From Pseudomonadota bacterium (GTDB taxonomy: Bacteria; Pseudomonadota; Alphaproteobacteria; Sphingomonadales; Sphingomonadaceae): a stretch of 64,000 nucleotides of DNA. The stretch is from contig JAEZIO010000001.1 in NCBI GenBank assembly GCA_023436615.1, forward strand, positions 1 to 64,000. The letters run 5' to 3'. Made by a program: the position numbers and the translations under genes. A model generated the notes under the pieces. The model was not told the origin of the DNA and ran no database searches. It saw nothing but the letters and a program-made list of their open reading frames with translations. Of this stretch, positions 7,639-15,794 are shown piece by piece (positions within the stretch are counted from its first letter, which is position 1; each line of letters starts with the position of its first letter).

Positions 7639-9144
7639 CTATTTGGCGGCCGCGGCCACCTCGTAGAGGTAATCGACGAACAGCTTCACCTGGTCATCGA
7701 AGGTCGCAACCTTCGGGTTGGCGCTTTCGATGAGCAACCATTCGTCGGGCGCATGCGCGCCGCCCCCGCGACCCGAGCCGAAATGCCCGGCGGGCATGCT
7801 TAGCGGCGGCCCGGTGAATACCACGCCCGGCCAGCTGCCGGCGCGGCGCGGGTCGAAGCTGTAGGGGATGCCCGCCTTCTTGTAGGTCGCCGCCGCCGCC
7901 TTGATGATCGCTGCATTGTCGTCGGTCTGCGTCGGGCTGTACCCGCCGCTGACGATCACCTCGACGTCGCCGAAGCCGCGCTTGGCGAGGTGCGCTTTCA
8001 GCTTCTCGACCGCTTCCTCCTTGGTCATGTTGGGCACCAGCCGGAAGTCGAGCTTGGCCTCGGCACGGCCCGGCAGCACAGTCTTGCCGCCAGGGCCGGT
8101 GTAACCCGACACCAGCCCCTGGATGTTCACCGTCGGCTGCGATGCGAGCCGGTATAGCGCGGTCAGCCCGTCTTCGTCCCTGATCCAGTGCTTGACGCCC
8201 AATTGCTGCATCATCTCCGCGGCTTTTTCCGCCGTGTAGTTCTGCGCGATCATCTGCTTCTGCCGATCGGTGAGCGGCGCGACGTTCTCGAACCAGCCGT
8301 CGACCGCCGGCGTGAAGCCGTCGTCGGCGACGAGCGTGTCGAGCGCCTTGACCAGGCGCCACGCGGGGCTGTCGACGATTGCCATCAGGCTCGAATGGAC
8401 GTCCTTCTTGGGTCCGCGCCCCCATTTCTCGCCGCTCGAGATCAGCTGCACCTCGATCACGCCCTTGGCGCCGAGATCGATCTCGGCCGAGCCGTCGCGG
8501 TCCTGCCCTGTCGAGGGCATGATCACGCCGACCGACCTGCGAAGCGCGGCATTGACCTCAGGATCGGCGGTGATCTCGCGGAAGTGGGTCGAGCCGATCT
8601 CTTCCTCGCCCTCAGCGACCAGCACGAGGTTCACCGGCGGCTTCACACCTGCATCCTTGAAGGCATGGAGCGCGGCCAGGAACGCCGCTTCAGGGCCCTT
8701 CTGATTGACAGCGCCGCGGCCCACGATCGACCGGCCTTCGCCGGGCTTGTCGATCATCCGCGATTCGAGCGGCGGCGATGACCATTCCGCCGGATCGTAA
8801 TGCTTGACGTCGTACATGAAGTAGATCGCCAGCGTGTCCTTCGCGCCGGCATCGAGCGTCGCGAATACGCCCGGCACGCCGCTGGTGGGCACCACGCGCG
8901 CCTTCTGGAACCCGGCGTCGAGCGCGAGCTGGCGCATATATTCCGCGCCCTCGCGATGGTTGAGACCCATGTTGGCGATCGTCGGGAGCGCGATCCATTT
9001 CTTCAGCCGTTCGATCGACTCGCCATGATTGGGCGCGATCTCGGCGATCACCTTGTCCTTGGGCGCCGCCAGCGCGGGCAGCGGCATCGCCGTCGCAACC
9101 AAGAGCGCGGCCGCGCCGCCCATCGCCAGTCGGTACAAGTGCAT
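7639..9144 (-). CDS. Exported M20-family metallopeptidase-like protein with altered metal ligands
   Basis: A 501-residue protein with a clear Sec signal peptide (about 1-26, cleavage near ALA-AP) and an M20/M28 hydrolase body. The catalytic acidic pair is present in EGEEEIGS, and a late His occurs in GGAHAPDEW. The first zinc ligand motif, normally GHxDV, reads FMYDVKHYD. The bridging-Asp motif, normally GRGxxDxKG, reads GRGAVNQKG. Two of the usual five metal ligands therefore appear to be replaced. The fold assignment is firm, but peptidase activity is open. It is divergent from the next exonuclease gene. Confidence 0.82.
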   Translation of the reverse strand: MHLYRLAMGGAAALLVATAMPLPALAAPKDKVIAEIAPNHGESIERLKKWIALPTIANMGLNHREGAEYMRQLALDAGFQKARVVPTSGVPGVFATLDAGAKDTLAIYFMYDVKHYDPAEWSSPPLESRMIDKPGEGRSIVGRGAVNQKGPEAAFLAALHAFKDAGVKPPVNLVLVAEGEEEIGSTHFREITADPEVNAALRRSVGVIMPSTGQDRDGSAEIDLGAKGVIEVQLISSGEKWGRGPKKDVHSSLMAIVDSPAWRLVKALDTLVADDGFTPAVDGWFENVAPLTDRQKQMIAQNYTAEKAAEMMQQLGVKHWIRDEDGLTALYRLASQPTVNIQGLVSGYTGPGGKTVLPGRAEAKLDFRLVPNMTKEEAVEKLKAHLAKRGFGDVEVIVSGGYSPTQTDDNAAIIKAAAATYKKAGIPYSFDPRRAGSWPGVVFTGPPLSMPAGHFGSGRGGGAHAPDEWLLIESANPKVATFDDQVKLFVDYLYEVAAAAK

Positions 9145-9185
9145 CGGAATCGTTCCCCCTCGTCCAAGCTCTATCGGCGGCGAAA

Positions 9186-9212
9186 CTGGACTGCGCCCAC
9201 GAACGAGTCCAG
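9186..9212. promoter_or_regulatory. Operator-like inverted repeat in a divergent promoter
   Basis: CTGGACT (9186-9192) and AGTCCAG (9206-9212) are perfect inverted complements separated by 13 bases. They lie in the 78 bp gap between the M20-like gene and the exonuclease gene. The size and dyad suit a dimeric regulator site. No regulator is identified, so this rests on the sequence symmetry alone. Confidence 0.3.
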
Positions 9213-9222
9213 AGCGGGGCGC

Positions 9223-9672
9223 GTGCGCTATTTTCTCGACACCGAATATAACGGGATCGGCGGCGCGCTGCTGAGCCTGGCGCTGGTTCCCGACGATGGC
9301 GAGGAGCTATACCTGACGTTCCGGACCGAGGAGCCGATCGCCGAGTGGGTCGAAAGGCACGTGCTCCCCTACCTCGACATGGTTCCCGAGCAGCTTGCCT
9401 GCCCGAGGCTGAGCCGAAGCGACGGCGCCGAGGCGCTCGAGCGCTACCTTCGTCATGACGATGCAGCGGTTATCGTCGCCGACTGGCCGGAAGACGTCGC
9501 GCAATTCTGCGACCTGATGATCACCGGGCAGGGCGACATGATTGACGTCCGCGACCTCACCTTCCGCCTGCTTCCGCTCAGCAATTTCAGCACCGCCGCC
9601 AACAGCAAGGTGCCGCACAACGCGCTCCACGACGCACGCGCGCTACGAGAGCACTACCGCAGCCTCGAATAG
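9223..9672 (+). CDS. 3'-5' exoribonuclease-like protein (DEDD / Rv2179c-type)
   Basis: A 149-residue protein resembling the small DEDD 3'-5' exonuclease domain known from mycobacterial Rv2179c. It begins RYFLDTEYNG, giving the first Asp-x-Glu catalytic pair at about 6 and 8. It ends with HNALHDARALREH, which supplies the last His-x4-Asp type motif. A middle Asp-rich segment (VIVADWPEDVAQF) fits the second motif. The frame is open further upstream, but the GTG at 9223 puts the first beta strand at residue 2. It is followed 17 bp later by pdeM on the same strand. The substrate (RNA or DNA) is not known. Confidence 0.75.
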   Translation: MRYFLDTEYNGIGGALLSLALVPDDGEELYLTFRTEEPIAEWVERHVLPYLDMVPEQLACPRLSRSDGAEALERYLRHDDAAVIVADWPEDVAQFCDLMITGQGDMIDVRDLTFRLLPLSNFSTAANSKVPHNALHDARALREHYRSLE

Positions 9673-9689
9673 CCATTTAAGGGGGTTCC

Positions 9690-10352
9690 ATGGTTCCCCT
9701 TTCGTTCGCAGGCGAGATCTTTGCTCCATCGTCCGCCGGCACGCTCTACTGGAGCGCTCGGCAAGCGCTTCTCGTCGCCGATCTGCACCTGGAGAAGGCG
9801 AGCTGGTTCGCGCGCCTGGGTCAACTCCTGCCGCCGTACGATTCGCACGCGACCCTCACCGCGCTCGAAGCCGAGGTCGAACGCACCGGAGCCAAGCGCA
9901 TCTACTGCCTCGGCGACAGCTTCCACGACCGCTTCGGATGCGACCGCCTCGCGCCCGAATCGCGCTCGCTTCTGAAAGCGCTGACGAGCCGGCTCGACTG
10001 GACTTGGATCGTGGGCAACCACGACACGGGCTTTGCCGACCATTGCGGCGGGACCATCGTCGAGGAAGCCGAAGTCGGTGGAATCCTGCTTCGGCACGAA
10101 GCGCAGCCCGGCGAAAGGCGGCCGGAAATTTCGGGCCATTTCCATCCCAAACTGCGGGTCAACCTCAATGGCCGGCACATTTCGCGGCGCTGCTTCGTCG
10201 CGTCGGAGCGCAAGCTGATCCTGCCCGCTTTCGGAGCCCTGACCGGCGGGCTCGACGCGCGCCACCCCGAGATCGTCCGCGCGATGAGCGGCCAGGCGGT
10301 CGCGCTCGTGCCCGTTGCCGACCGGCTGCTGCGCTTCCCGATCGCCGCCTAG
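9690..10352 (+). CDS. pdeM: Ligase-associated DNA damage response endonuclease PdeM
   Basis: A 220-residue calcineurin-like metallophosphoesterase of the group found with the Lhr helicase, exonuclease and ATP-dependent ligase. Metal motifs in order: DLHLEK (Asp31, His33), GDSFHD (75-80), GNHD (about 109) and SGHFHP (about 150). The C-terminus has the conserved LPAFGALTGGLD segment. The ATG follows an AAGGGGG ribosome site. It lies about 2.4 kb from the helicase, with three unrelated genes between, so the cluster is interrupted here. Its last 4 bases overlap the end of the convergent small gene. Confidence 0.9.
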   Translation: MVPLSFAGEIFAPSSAGTLYWSARQALLVADLHLEKASWFARLGQLLPPYDSHATLTALEAEVERTGAKRIYCLGDSFHDRFGCDRLAPESRSLLKALTSRLDWTWIVGNHDTGFADHCGGTIVEEAEVGGILLRHEAQPGERRPEISGHFHPKLRVNLNGRHISRRCFVASERKLILPAFGALTGGLDARHPEIVRAMSGQAVALVPVADRLLRFPIAA

Positions 10353-10594
10353 GCGGCCCGCAGCTCGATCGCGATCGCGCCCGTCGGGCTCAACAGGAGC
10401 CGCGCGGTTCCGGCGCGCCGCTTGCCGAACGTCGCCGCCTGCAGCTCGTTGCGCGCCGCGTGCCGGTCGAAGCCGTACCCGAGCGCCTCTGCCTGCGTCT
10501 TCAACCGGTCGAGATGTTCGTCGAGATTTGCGATCCCTTCCTCCGGATCAAACGCCATCACTTCTTCGAGGTCTCGCTTCGCGGGTCGCTCCAT
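10349..10594 (-). CDS. Small protein of unknown function
   Basis: An 81-residue basic/acidic cytoplasmic protein. After a short charged start it has a likely helix (ANLDEHLDRLKTQAEALGYGF) and ends with a beta-like stretch (RLLLSPTGAIAIELRAA). The frame continues open far upstream inside the dipeptidase gene, so the start is uncertain. ATG at 10594 or the internal ATG at 10558 are the two plausible choices. It converges on pdeM and is divergent from the dipeptidase. I recognise no family. Confidence 0.5.
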   Translation of the reverse strand: MERPAKRDLEEVMAFDPEEGIANLDEHLDRLKTQAEALGYGFDRHAARNELQAATFGKRRAGTARLLLSPTGAIAIELRAA

Positions 10595-10669
10595 GGCCTG
10601 ACCATCGCCGCGCGAATCCGCGGAGACAAGCCCATTTGCGCTCTGGTCGTGCTTCTCTAAACCGGCGCA

Positions 10670-11938
10670 ATGAGAAATATCGCTTCCTTCGCTGTTGCCG
10701 TTTCGCTGGCCGCGCTCGCCGCGGCCGTGCCCGCCCAGGCGATCGACCCAAAGGTCGCGGCGCGCATCGACCGGATCCTGAAGACAACGCCTCTCATCGA
10801 CGGCCACAACGACATCGCCGAGCAACTCGCTGAAAACTACAAGCGGAGCGTCGCCGAGCTCGCGAGCGGCACCGACGCCCGGCAGCCCAAGCCGCTGATG
10901 ACGGACATGGCGAGGCTTCGGCAGGGCCGCGTGGGCGGGCAGTTCTGGTCGGTCTATATCGACGGAACCATCACCGGCGATGCAGCGATCCGCGAGACGA
11001 TCGAGGAGATCGACGTCGTCCGCAGGATGATCGACGCCTATCCGGACGATCTCGAGCTGGCCTCGACAGCTGACGACATCGTCCGAATCCACCGCAAGGG
11101 AAAGATCGCATCGCTGATCGGCGTCGAGGGCGGCCGCCAGATGGGCGGGTCGTTCGCGGCCCTGCGGCAATATTACAATCTCGGCGCGCGTTACATGACG
11201 CTGACCCACAACCAGACGACCGAGTGGGCGGATAGCGCCACGGACGAGGCGAAGCATGACGGTCTCAGTCCGTTCGGCCTGACCGTCGTTCGGGAGATGA
11301 ACCGGCTCGGGATGCTCGTCGACCTCAGCCATGTATCGCCCGCGACGATGAAGGATGCGATCGCCGCGAGCCGGGCGCCGGTGATCTTTTCCCATTCCTC
11401 CGCCCGCGGCGTCGGCGGCCACCCGCGCAATGTCCCTGACGACGTCCTTCGCCTGCTGCCTGCCAACGGCGGCGTGGTGATGGTGAACTTCGTGCCGGGC
11501 TTCCTGTCGGACGCGGTATGGCGGTGGAGCGCCGACCGAAGCGCCGAGGAAGCGCGGCTTAAGGCGATCCACCGGGACAGCAAGGCCGCCGTTGAAGCGG
11601 GGCTCAAGGCGTGGGAGGTCGCGCATCCGCAGCCGCTCGTGACCCCGGCCGTCGTCGCAGACCACGTCGAGCACATCGTGCGCGTCGCCGGCCATGATCA
11701 TGTCGGTATCGGCGGCGACTTCGACGGCATCAGCGACACCGTGCAAGACCTCAACGGGGTTGAGGATTACCCCAACCTGTTCGCCGAGCTGATCAGGCGC
11801 GGCTGGTCCGACGCCGACCTCGCCAAGCTCGCCGGCGGCAACGTGCTTCGAGCGCTTCGACAGGCGGAGCGCGCGTCACAGTCGATGCGCCGCGAGCCGC
11901 CGGCAATGTCGCCCGTCGACGAGGCCCCGGCGCAGTGA
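10670..11938 (+). CDS. Exported membrane-type dipeptidase (M19 family)
   Basis: A 422-residue zinc dipeptidase related to renal dipeptidase, cleaving dipeptides in the periplasm. A signal peptide occupies residues 1-24 (cleavage after PAQA). Zinc-site motifs in order: DGHNDI (His46, Asp48), the bridging region [40 protein letters not shown] and IGGDFDG. This is a full set for the family, and the length is normal. Its TGA overlaps the GTG start of the next gene by 4 bases, so the two are probably co-translated. Confidence 0.9.
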   Translation: MRNIASFAVAVSLAALAAAVPAQAIDPKVAARIDRILKTTPLIDGHNDIAEQLAENYKRSVAELASGTDARQPKPLMTDMARLRQGRVGGQFWSVYIDGTITGDAAIRETIEEIDVVRRMIDAYPDDLELASTADDIVRIHRKGKIASLIGVEGGRQMGGSFAALRQYYNLGARYMTLTHNQTTEWADSATDEAKHDGLSPFGLTVVREMNRLGMLVDLSHVSPATMKDAIAASRAPVIFSHSSARGVGGHPRNVPDDVLRLLPANGGVVMVNFVPGFLSDAVWRWSADRSAEEARLKAIHRDSKAAVEAGLKAWEVAHPQPLVTPAVVADHVEHIVRVAGHDHVGIGGDFDGISDTVQDLNGVEDYPNLFAELIRRGWSDADLAKLAGGNVLRALRQAERASQSMRREPPAMSPVDEAPAQ

Positions 11939-12594
11939 GCGAGCCACCGCTGAAGGCCGCGATCACTCCTGTGACCCCGCTGCAGCAGAACTGCACCTTG
12001 CTGTGGTGCACGAAGACGATGCGCGGCGCCTTCGTCGATCCGGGCGGGGACCTGCCCCGGCTCAAGGCCGCTGCCGAACAAGCGGGAGTAACGGTCGAGA
12101 AGATCCTGCTTACGCACGGCCACATCGATCATGCGGGCGAGGCAGGCGTGCTCGCTAAGGATCTGGGCGTGCCGATCGAAGGCCCGCACGAGGACGATCG
12201 CTTCTGGATATCGCGTCTCGACGACGACGGCCGCCGCTGGGGCGTGCGCGGAGTCCCGTTCGAGCCCGATCGCTGGCTCTTGGACGGCGACACCGTGACC
12301 GTCGGCGACTTGGTCCTCGACGTTCGCCATTGCCCCGGCCACACGCCGGGCCATGTCGTCTTCCACCATCCCGAATCGAAGCTGGCGATCGTCGGCGACG
12401 TCCTCTTTCGCGGCTCGATCGGCCGCTGGGACTTTCCGATGGGCAATCACCAACAGTTGATCGATTCGATCACGAAGCGGCTTTGGCCTATGGGCAATGA
12501 CACCGCGTTCGTTCCGGGCCACGGCCCGATGTCGACCTTCGGGCACGAGCGCGCGACCAATCCGCTGGTCGGCGATGCGGCGCTGGCGGCTTGA
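11935..12594 (+). CDS. MBL-fold hydrolase (glyoxalase II / YcbL-like)
   Basis: A 219-residue metallo-beta-lactamase-fold protein resembling short type II glyoxalases. The metal motif THGHIDHAG is at 60-68, followed by [27 protein letters not shown] and a final [12 protein letters not shown]. It has no signal peptide, so it is cytoplasmic. It starts at GTG inside the dipeptidase stop (GTGA overlap), which signals translational coupling. Whether it hydrolyses S-lactoylglutathione or another thioester is not visible. Confidence 0.85.
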   Translation: MSEPPLKAAITPVTPLQQNCTLLWCTKTMRGAFVDPGGDLPRLKAAAEQAGVTVEKILLTHGHIDHAGEAGVLAKDLGVPIEGPHEDDRFWISRLDDDGRRWGVRGVPFEPDRWLLDGDTVTVGDLVLDVRHCPGHTPGHVVFHHPESKLAIVGDVLFRGSIGRWDFPMGNHQQLIDSITKRLWPMGNDTAFVPGHGPMSTFGHERATNPLVGDAALAA

Positions 12595-12598
12595 CTCG

Positions 12599-12626
12599 CT
12601 TGCGCTCTCGCCCACTTGCGCTATAG
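12599..12626 (+). promoter_or_regulatory. Likely sigma-70-type promoter of the rpmF cluster
   Basis: CTTGCG (12599-12604) and CTATAG (12621-12626) are separated by 16 bases in the gap upstream of rpmF. The CTATAG box followed by GGGGC is a good alphaproteobacterial -10 region, while the -35 is only fair. Transcription would begin near 12633, just before the hairpin described next. Confidence 0.4.
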
Positions 12627-12638
12627 GGGCCGCGGTTC

Positions 12639-12705
12639 GCGACGATCCGGCCGCCGCCGCGGGTAATTCCGCTGGAAATGGGCGCAGATCGTCGCCAATT
12701 TTTTT
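12639..12705 (+). terminator. Hairpin plus T-run in the rpmF leader (terminator or attenuator)
   Basis: GCGACGATC (12639-12647) pairs perfectly with GATCGTCGC (12687-12695). A CAA follows, then seven T residues (12699-12705). The loop of about 39 bases is G+C rich and may fold further. It lies 22 bases before the rpmF ATG and downstream of the probable promoter. It could end the upstream dipeptidase/MBL transcript, attenuate rpmF transcription, or do both. Confidence 0.5.
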
Positions 12706-12727
12706 ATAGCTTCACACAGGTGCCGGA

Positions 12728-12907
12728 ATGGCTGTCCCCAAGAGAAAAACTTCGCCGTCGAAGCGGAACATGCGTCGCAGCCATCACGCGCTGACGGCCA
12801 AGCAGTTCCAGGAATGCCCGAACTGCGGTGAGCTCAGGCTGCCGCACAATCTGTGCCAGGCATGCGGCCACTACAACGGCCGCGAGATCGTTTCGGACGA
12901 GGCCTAA
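12728..12907 (+). CDS. rpmF: 50S ribosomal protein L32
   Basis: A 59-residue large-subunit ribosomal protein. It begins [20 protein letters not shown], the invariant L32 start, and has the zinc-type pairs CPNCGE and CQACGHYNG in the C-terminal half. It precedes plsX and fabH, the order conserved across many bacteria, linking ribosome supply with lipid synthesis. The leader carries a hairpin and T-run that could control it. Confidence 0.97.
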   Translation: MAVPKRKTSPSKRNMRRSHHALTAKQFQECPNCGELRLPHNLCQACGHYNGREIVSDEA

Positions 12908-12931
12908 TCGGCGGCGCGCGGGGTCCCGAGC

Positions 12932-13978
12932 ATGGACGCGAGCCCGCGAATCGCGATTGACGCAATGGGGGGCGACAGCGGCCCCGCTGCAATGGTGTCG
13001 GGAGTCGCGCGCGCCCATCGCCGCGATTCGACCCTGCGCTTCCAGATTTACGGCGACGAGAAGCTGATCCGCCCCGAGCTCGACCGGCACGCGAAGATCG
13101 CGCCCGCGGTCGACCTCATCCACACTGACGAAGCCATCGCCGCGAGCGAGAAGCCGAGCCAGGCCATTCGGCGCGCTAAGACCACGTCGATGGGCATGGC
13201 GATCAACGCCGTGAAGGAAGGGGAGGCCGATGCCGCGGTTTCCGGTGGCAACACGGGCGCGCTGATGGCGATGTCGAAGCTCGCATTGCGCACCATGCCG
13301 GGGATCGACCGCCCGGCCCTCGCCGCTCTCCTTCCGACCCTGGGCGACAGCGACGTCGTCATGCTCGATCTCGGCGCCAACACCGAGTGCGATGCGCAGA
13401 ACCTGGTCCAGTTCGCGGTCATGGGCGCGGCCTACGCGCGCTGCGGCCTCAAGATCGACAAGCCGCGGGTCCGCTTGCTCAACATCGGCACCGAGGAGCT
13501 CAAGGGGACGGACGAGCTCAAGGAGGCCGCCGCTTTGCTTCGCGAAGCCGATTACCTGCCGCTCCGCTTCGACGGTTTCACCGAGGGTGACCAGCTGTCG
13601 CGCGGCAATGTCGACGTCGTCGTCACCGACGGCTTTTCCGGCAACATCGCGCTCAAGACCGCCGAAGGCACCGCGCGTTTCGTCACCGATTTGCTCCGCC
13701 GCGCCTTCAAGAGCTCGCTGCGCTCGAAGGCCGGGTTTGCTCTGTCGAAGCCGGCGCTCAACCTGCTCAAGGTCCACCTCGATCCCAACAATCACAACGG
13801 CGCGGTCTTCCTCGGGCTCAATGGCCTGGTCGTGAAGAGCCACGGCAGCGCCAACCCGAAGGGCGTGGCCAACGCCATCAAGGTGGCCGCGCGCATGATC
13901 AGCAACGACATCACGCGAAGGATCGGCGACGACCTCGACGACTTCCGCGCCCATGCGTTCAACCACGAGGCAGCATGA
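12932..13978 (+). CDS. plsX: Phosphate acyltransferase PlsX
   Basis: Makes acyl-phosphate from acyl-ACP, the first committed substrate for phospholipid synthesis by PlsY. The 348-residue length is standard. Family landmarks: [12 protein letters not shown] near the start, [33 protein letters not shown] and [18 protein letters not shown]. It follows rpmF by 24 bp, and its TGA lies inside the ATGATG start of fabH, so the two are coupled. It is peripheral to the inner membrane, with no membrane segment. Confidence 0.96.
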   Translation: MDASPRIAIDAMGGDSGPAAMVSGVARAHRRDSTLRFQIYGDEKLIRPELDRHAKIAPAVDLIHTDEAIAASEKPSQAIRRAKTTSMGMAINAVKEGEADAAVSGGNTGALMAMSKLALRTMPGIDRPALAALLPTLGDSDVVMLDLGANTECDAQNLVQFAVMGAAYARCGLKIDKPRVRLLNIGTEELKGTDELKEAAALLREADYLPLRFDGFTEGDQLSRGNVDVVVTDGFSGNIALKTAEGTARFVTDLLRRAFKSSLRSKAGFALSKPALNLLKVHLDPNNHNGAVFLGLNGLVVKSHGSANPKGVANAIKVAARMISNDITRRIGDDLDDFRAHAFNHEAA

Positions 13979-14937
13979 TGCCGTTGCGCTCCGTGATCGC
14001 AGGCACTGGCTCGGCGCTTCCCAAGCGCCGTCTCGACAATGCGGAGCTTGCAGAGACGGTCGACACGTCGGACGCGTGGATTGTCGAACGGACCGGCATT
14101 CGCACGCGCCACATCGCCGGCGAAGGCGAGACCACCGCGACGCTCGCGCGTGACGCCGCCCTGCGCGCGCTTGCGGAAGCTGAAATCGAACCGGGAGACG
14201 TCGACCTCATCGTTCTGGCGACGGCGACTCCCGACCAGACCTTCCCGTCGTCGGCGACGAAGGTCCAGGCGATGCTGGGAATCGACGACTGCATCGCGTT
14301 CGACGTCCACGCCGTGTGCACGGGCTTTCTCTATGCGCTGAGCGTCGCCGACTCGATGATCCGCGCTGGCACGGCCACCACCGCCCTCGTCATCGGCGCA
14401 GAGACGTTCAGCCGGATCCTCGACTGGGAAGACCGCGCGACCTGCGTGCTCTTCGGCGACGGCGCCGGAGCGCTCGTGCTCCGGGCCGAAGACGGTGAGC
14501 GCGGCATCCTCGCCACGCGGCTCCATGCGGACGGCCGCCACAACGATCTCCTGTTCGTTGACGGCGGGCCCTCGACCACGGGCACGGTCGGCAAGCTGCG
14601 GATGAAGGGCCGCGAGGTGTTCCGGCACGCGGTCGTCAATCTCGCTGAGGTCCTGAACGAGGTCCTTTCGGCGGCGGGCCTGCAGTCGAGCGACGTCGAT
14701 TGGGTCGTCCCGCACCAGGCGAACGCGCGGATTCTCGACGCTACGTCGAAGAAGCTGGGCCTTCCGCCGGAAAAGATCGTGGTCACCGTCGACCGCCATG
14801 CGAACACGTCGGCGGCGTCGGTCCCGCTTGCTCTCGATACCGCTGTTCGCGACGGGCGCATCCAGCGCGGGGACATTGTCGTCCTGGAAGCGATGGGCGG
14901 CGGCTTTACATGGGGCGCAGCAGCGCTCAAATACTGA
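13975..14937 (+). CDS. fabH: 3-oxoacyl-ACP synthase III (FabH)
   Basis: Starts fatty-acid chains by condensing acetyl-CoA with malonyl-ACP. The catalytic triad is complete: Cys in HAVCTGF (about 115), His in VPHQAN (about 247) and Asn in RHANTSAAS (about 277). The C-terminal glycine-rich segment [14 protein letters not shown] is typical. It is 320 residues, with two adjacent ATG codons at the start, the first overlapping the plsX stop. Confidence 0.96.
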   Translation: MMPLRSVIAGTGSALPKRRLDNAELAETVDTSDAWIVERTGIRTRHIAGEGETTATLARDAALRALAEAEIEPGDVDLIVLATATPDQTFPSSATKVQAMLGIDDCIAFDVHAVCTGFLYALSVADSMIRAGTATTALVIGAETFSRILDWEDRATCVLFGDGAGALVLRAEDGERGILATRLHADGRHNDLLFVDGGPSTTGTVGKLRMKGREVFRHAVVNLAEVLNEVLSAAGLQSSDVDWVVPHQANARILDATSKKLGLPPEKIVVTVDRHANTSAASVPLALDTAVRDGRIQRGDIVVLEAMGGGFTWGAAALKY

Positions 14938-15042
14938 AAAGACTTGAGAAATATCGGAAATGTCGAATTGCCGACAGGCGGCGTTTCCGTTACGGTGTGG
15001 AACCGGCACCACAAGCCGAACTAGGGGGCGGGAGAAATTTTC

Positions 15043-15372
15043 ATGGCCGATTTAGGAATCGCGCGCATAAACGGGGAGTCCGGACTGTCGGGCACTCTGA
15101 CGCGCGCCGATCTGGCGGACGTCGTTCATCGCAATCTCGGCCTGTCTCGCGCCGAGTCGGCACAATTCGTGGAGCGCGTGCTGCACCACATGTGCCATGC
15201 GCTCGCCGAGGGGCAGAACGTGAAGATTTCGGGCTTCGGAAGCTTCATCCTGCGCGACAAGGGCGAGCGCGTCGGCCGCAACCCGAAGACGGGGATCGAA
15301 GTGCCGATCGCGCCGCGGCGCGTGATGACCTTCCGCGCCAGCCAAATCCTCCGTGACAGGATCGCCAAGTAG
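15043..15372 (+). CDS. ihfA: Integration host factor subunit alpha
   Basis: A DNA-bending nucleoid protein that works as a heterodimer with IhfB. The 109-residue product contains the HU/IHF core: [20 protein letters not shown], the hinge [16 protein letters not shown], and the DNA-inserting arm [17 protein letters not shown] with its proline. The N-terminus is about 10 residues longer than in E. coli. GGGAG precedes the ATG. It lies 105 bp after fabH and two bases before the merR-like gene, an order widely seen in alphaproteobacteria. Confidence 0.95.
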   Translation: MADLGIARINGESGLSGTLTRADLADVVHRNLGLSRAESAQFVERVLHHMCHALAEGQNVKISGFGSFILRDKGERVGRNPKTGIEVPIAPRRVMTFRASQILRDRIAK

Positions 15373-15374
15373 AA

Positions 15375-15794
15375 GTGGCGGTGGCGACCGGCGAGAAGGC
15401 TCCGGGCGCGTTCAAGACGATCGGTGAGTTGTCGGCGGAGCTGGGCGTTGCCCAGCACATCCTCCGCTATTGGGAAACGCGCTTCCCCCAATTGCGGCCG
15501 CTGCAGCGCGCCGGCAATCGCCGCTATTACCGCGCCGACGATGTCGAGCTTGCGCGCCGGATCAACCGCCTGCTGAACGAGGAAGGCTATACCGTTCGCG
15601 GAGTGCAGAAGGTGCTTCGGCAGCGGGACATGCCGCCCGAAAACCCAGCCGAGGCCGGGATAGAGTATATCGATCGTCCGCCCGAGCCCGGCCTGCAGCC
15701 GGACGCGCGCCCGGCCGAAGCCCCGCGACCGTCACTCGATGTCGAACGGCTGATCGAGATTCGCGACCGCCTCGCTTCCGCCCTCTACGATTGA
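15375..15794 (+). CDS. MerR-family transcriptional regulator
   Basis: A 139-residue regulator starting at GTG two bases after the ihfA stop. The MerR winged helix occupies about 13-80: FKTIGELSAELGVAQHILRYWE, then RFPQLRPLQRAGNRRYYRADD. The C-terminus is proline-rich without the cysteines of metal-sensing MerR proteins, so the signal is unknown. Its last 63 bases overlap, in antisense, the end of the convergent helicase gene. Confidence 0.9.
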   Translation: MAVATGEKAPGAFKTIGELSAELGVAQHILRYWETRFPQLRPLQRAGNRRYYRADDVELARRINRLLNEEGYTVRGVQKVLRQRDMPPENPAEAGIEYIDRPPEPGLQPDARPAEAPRPSLDVERLIEIRDRLASALYD

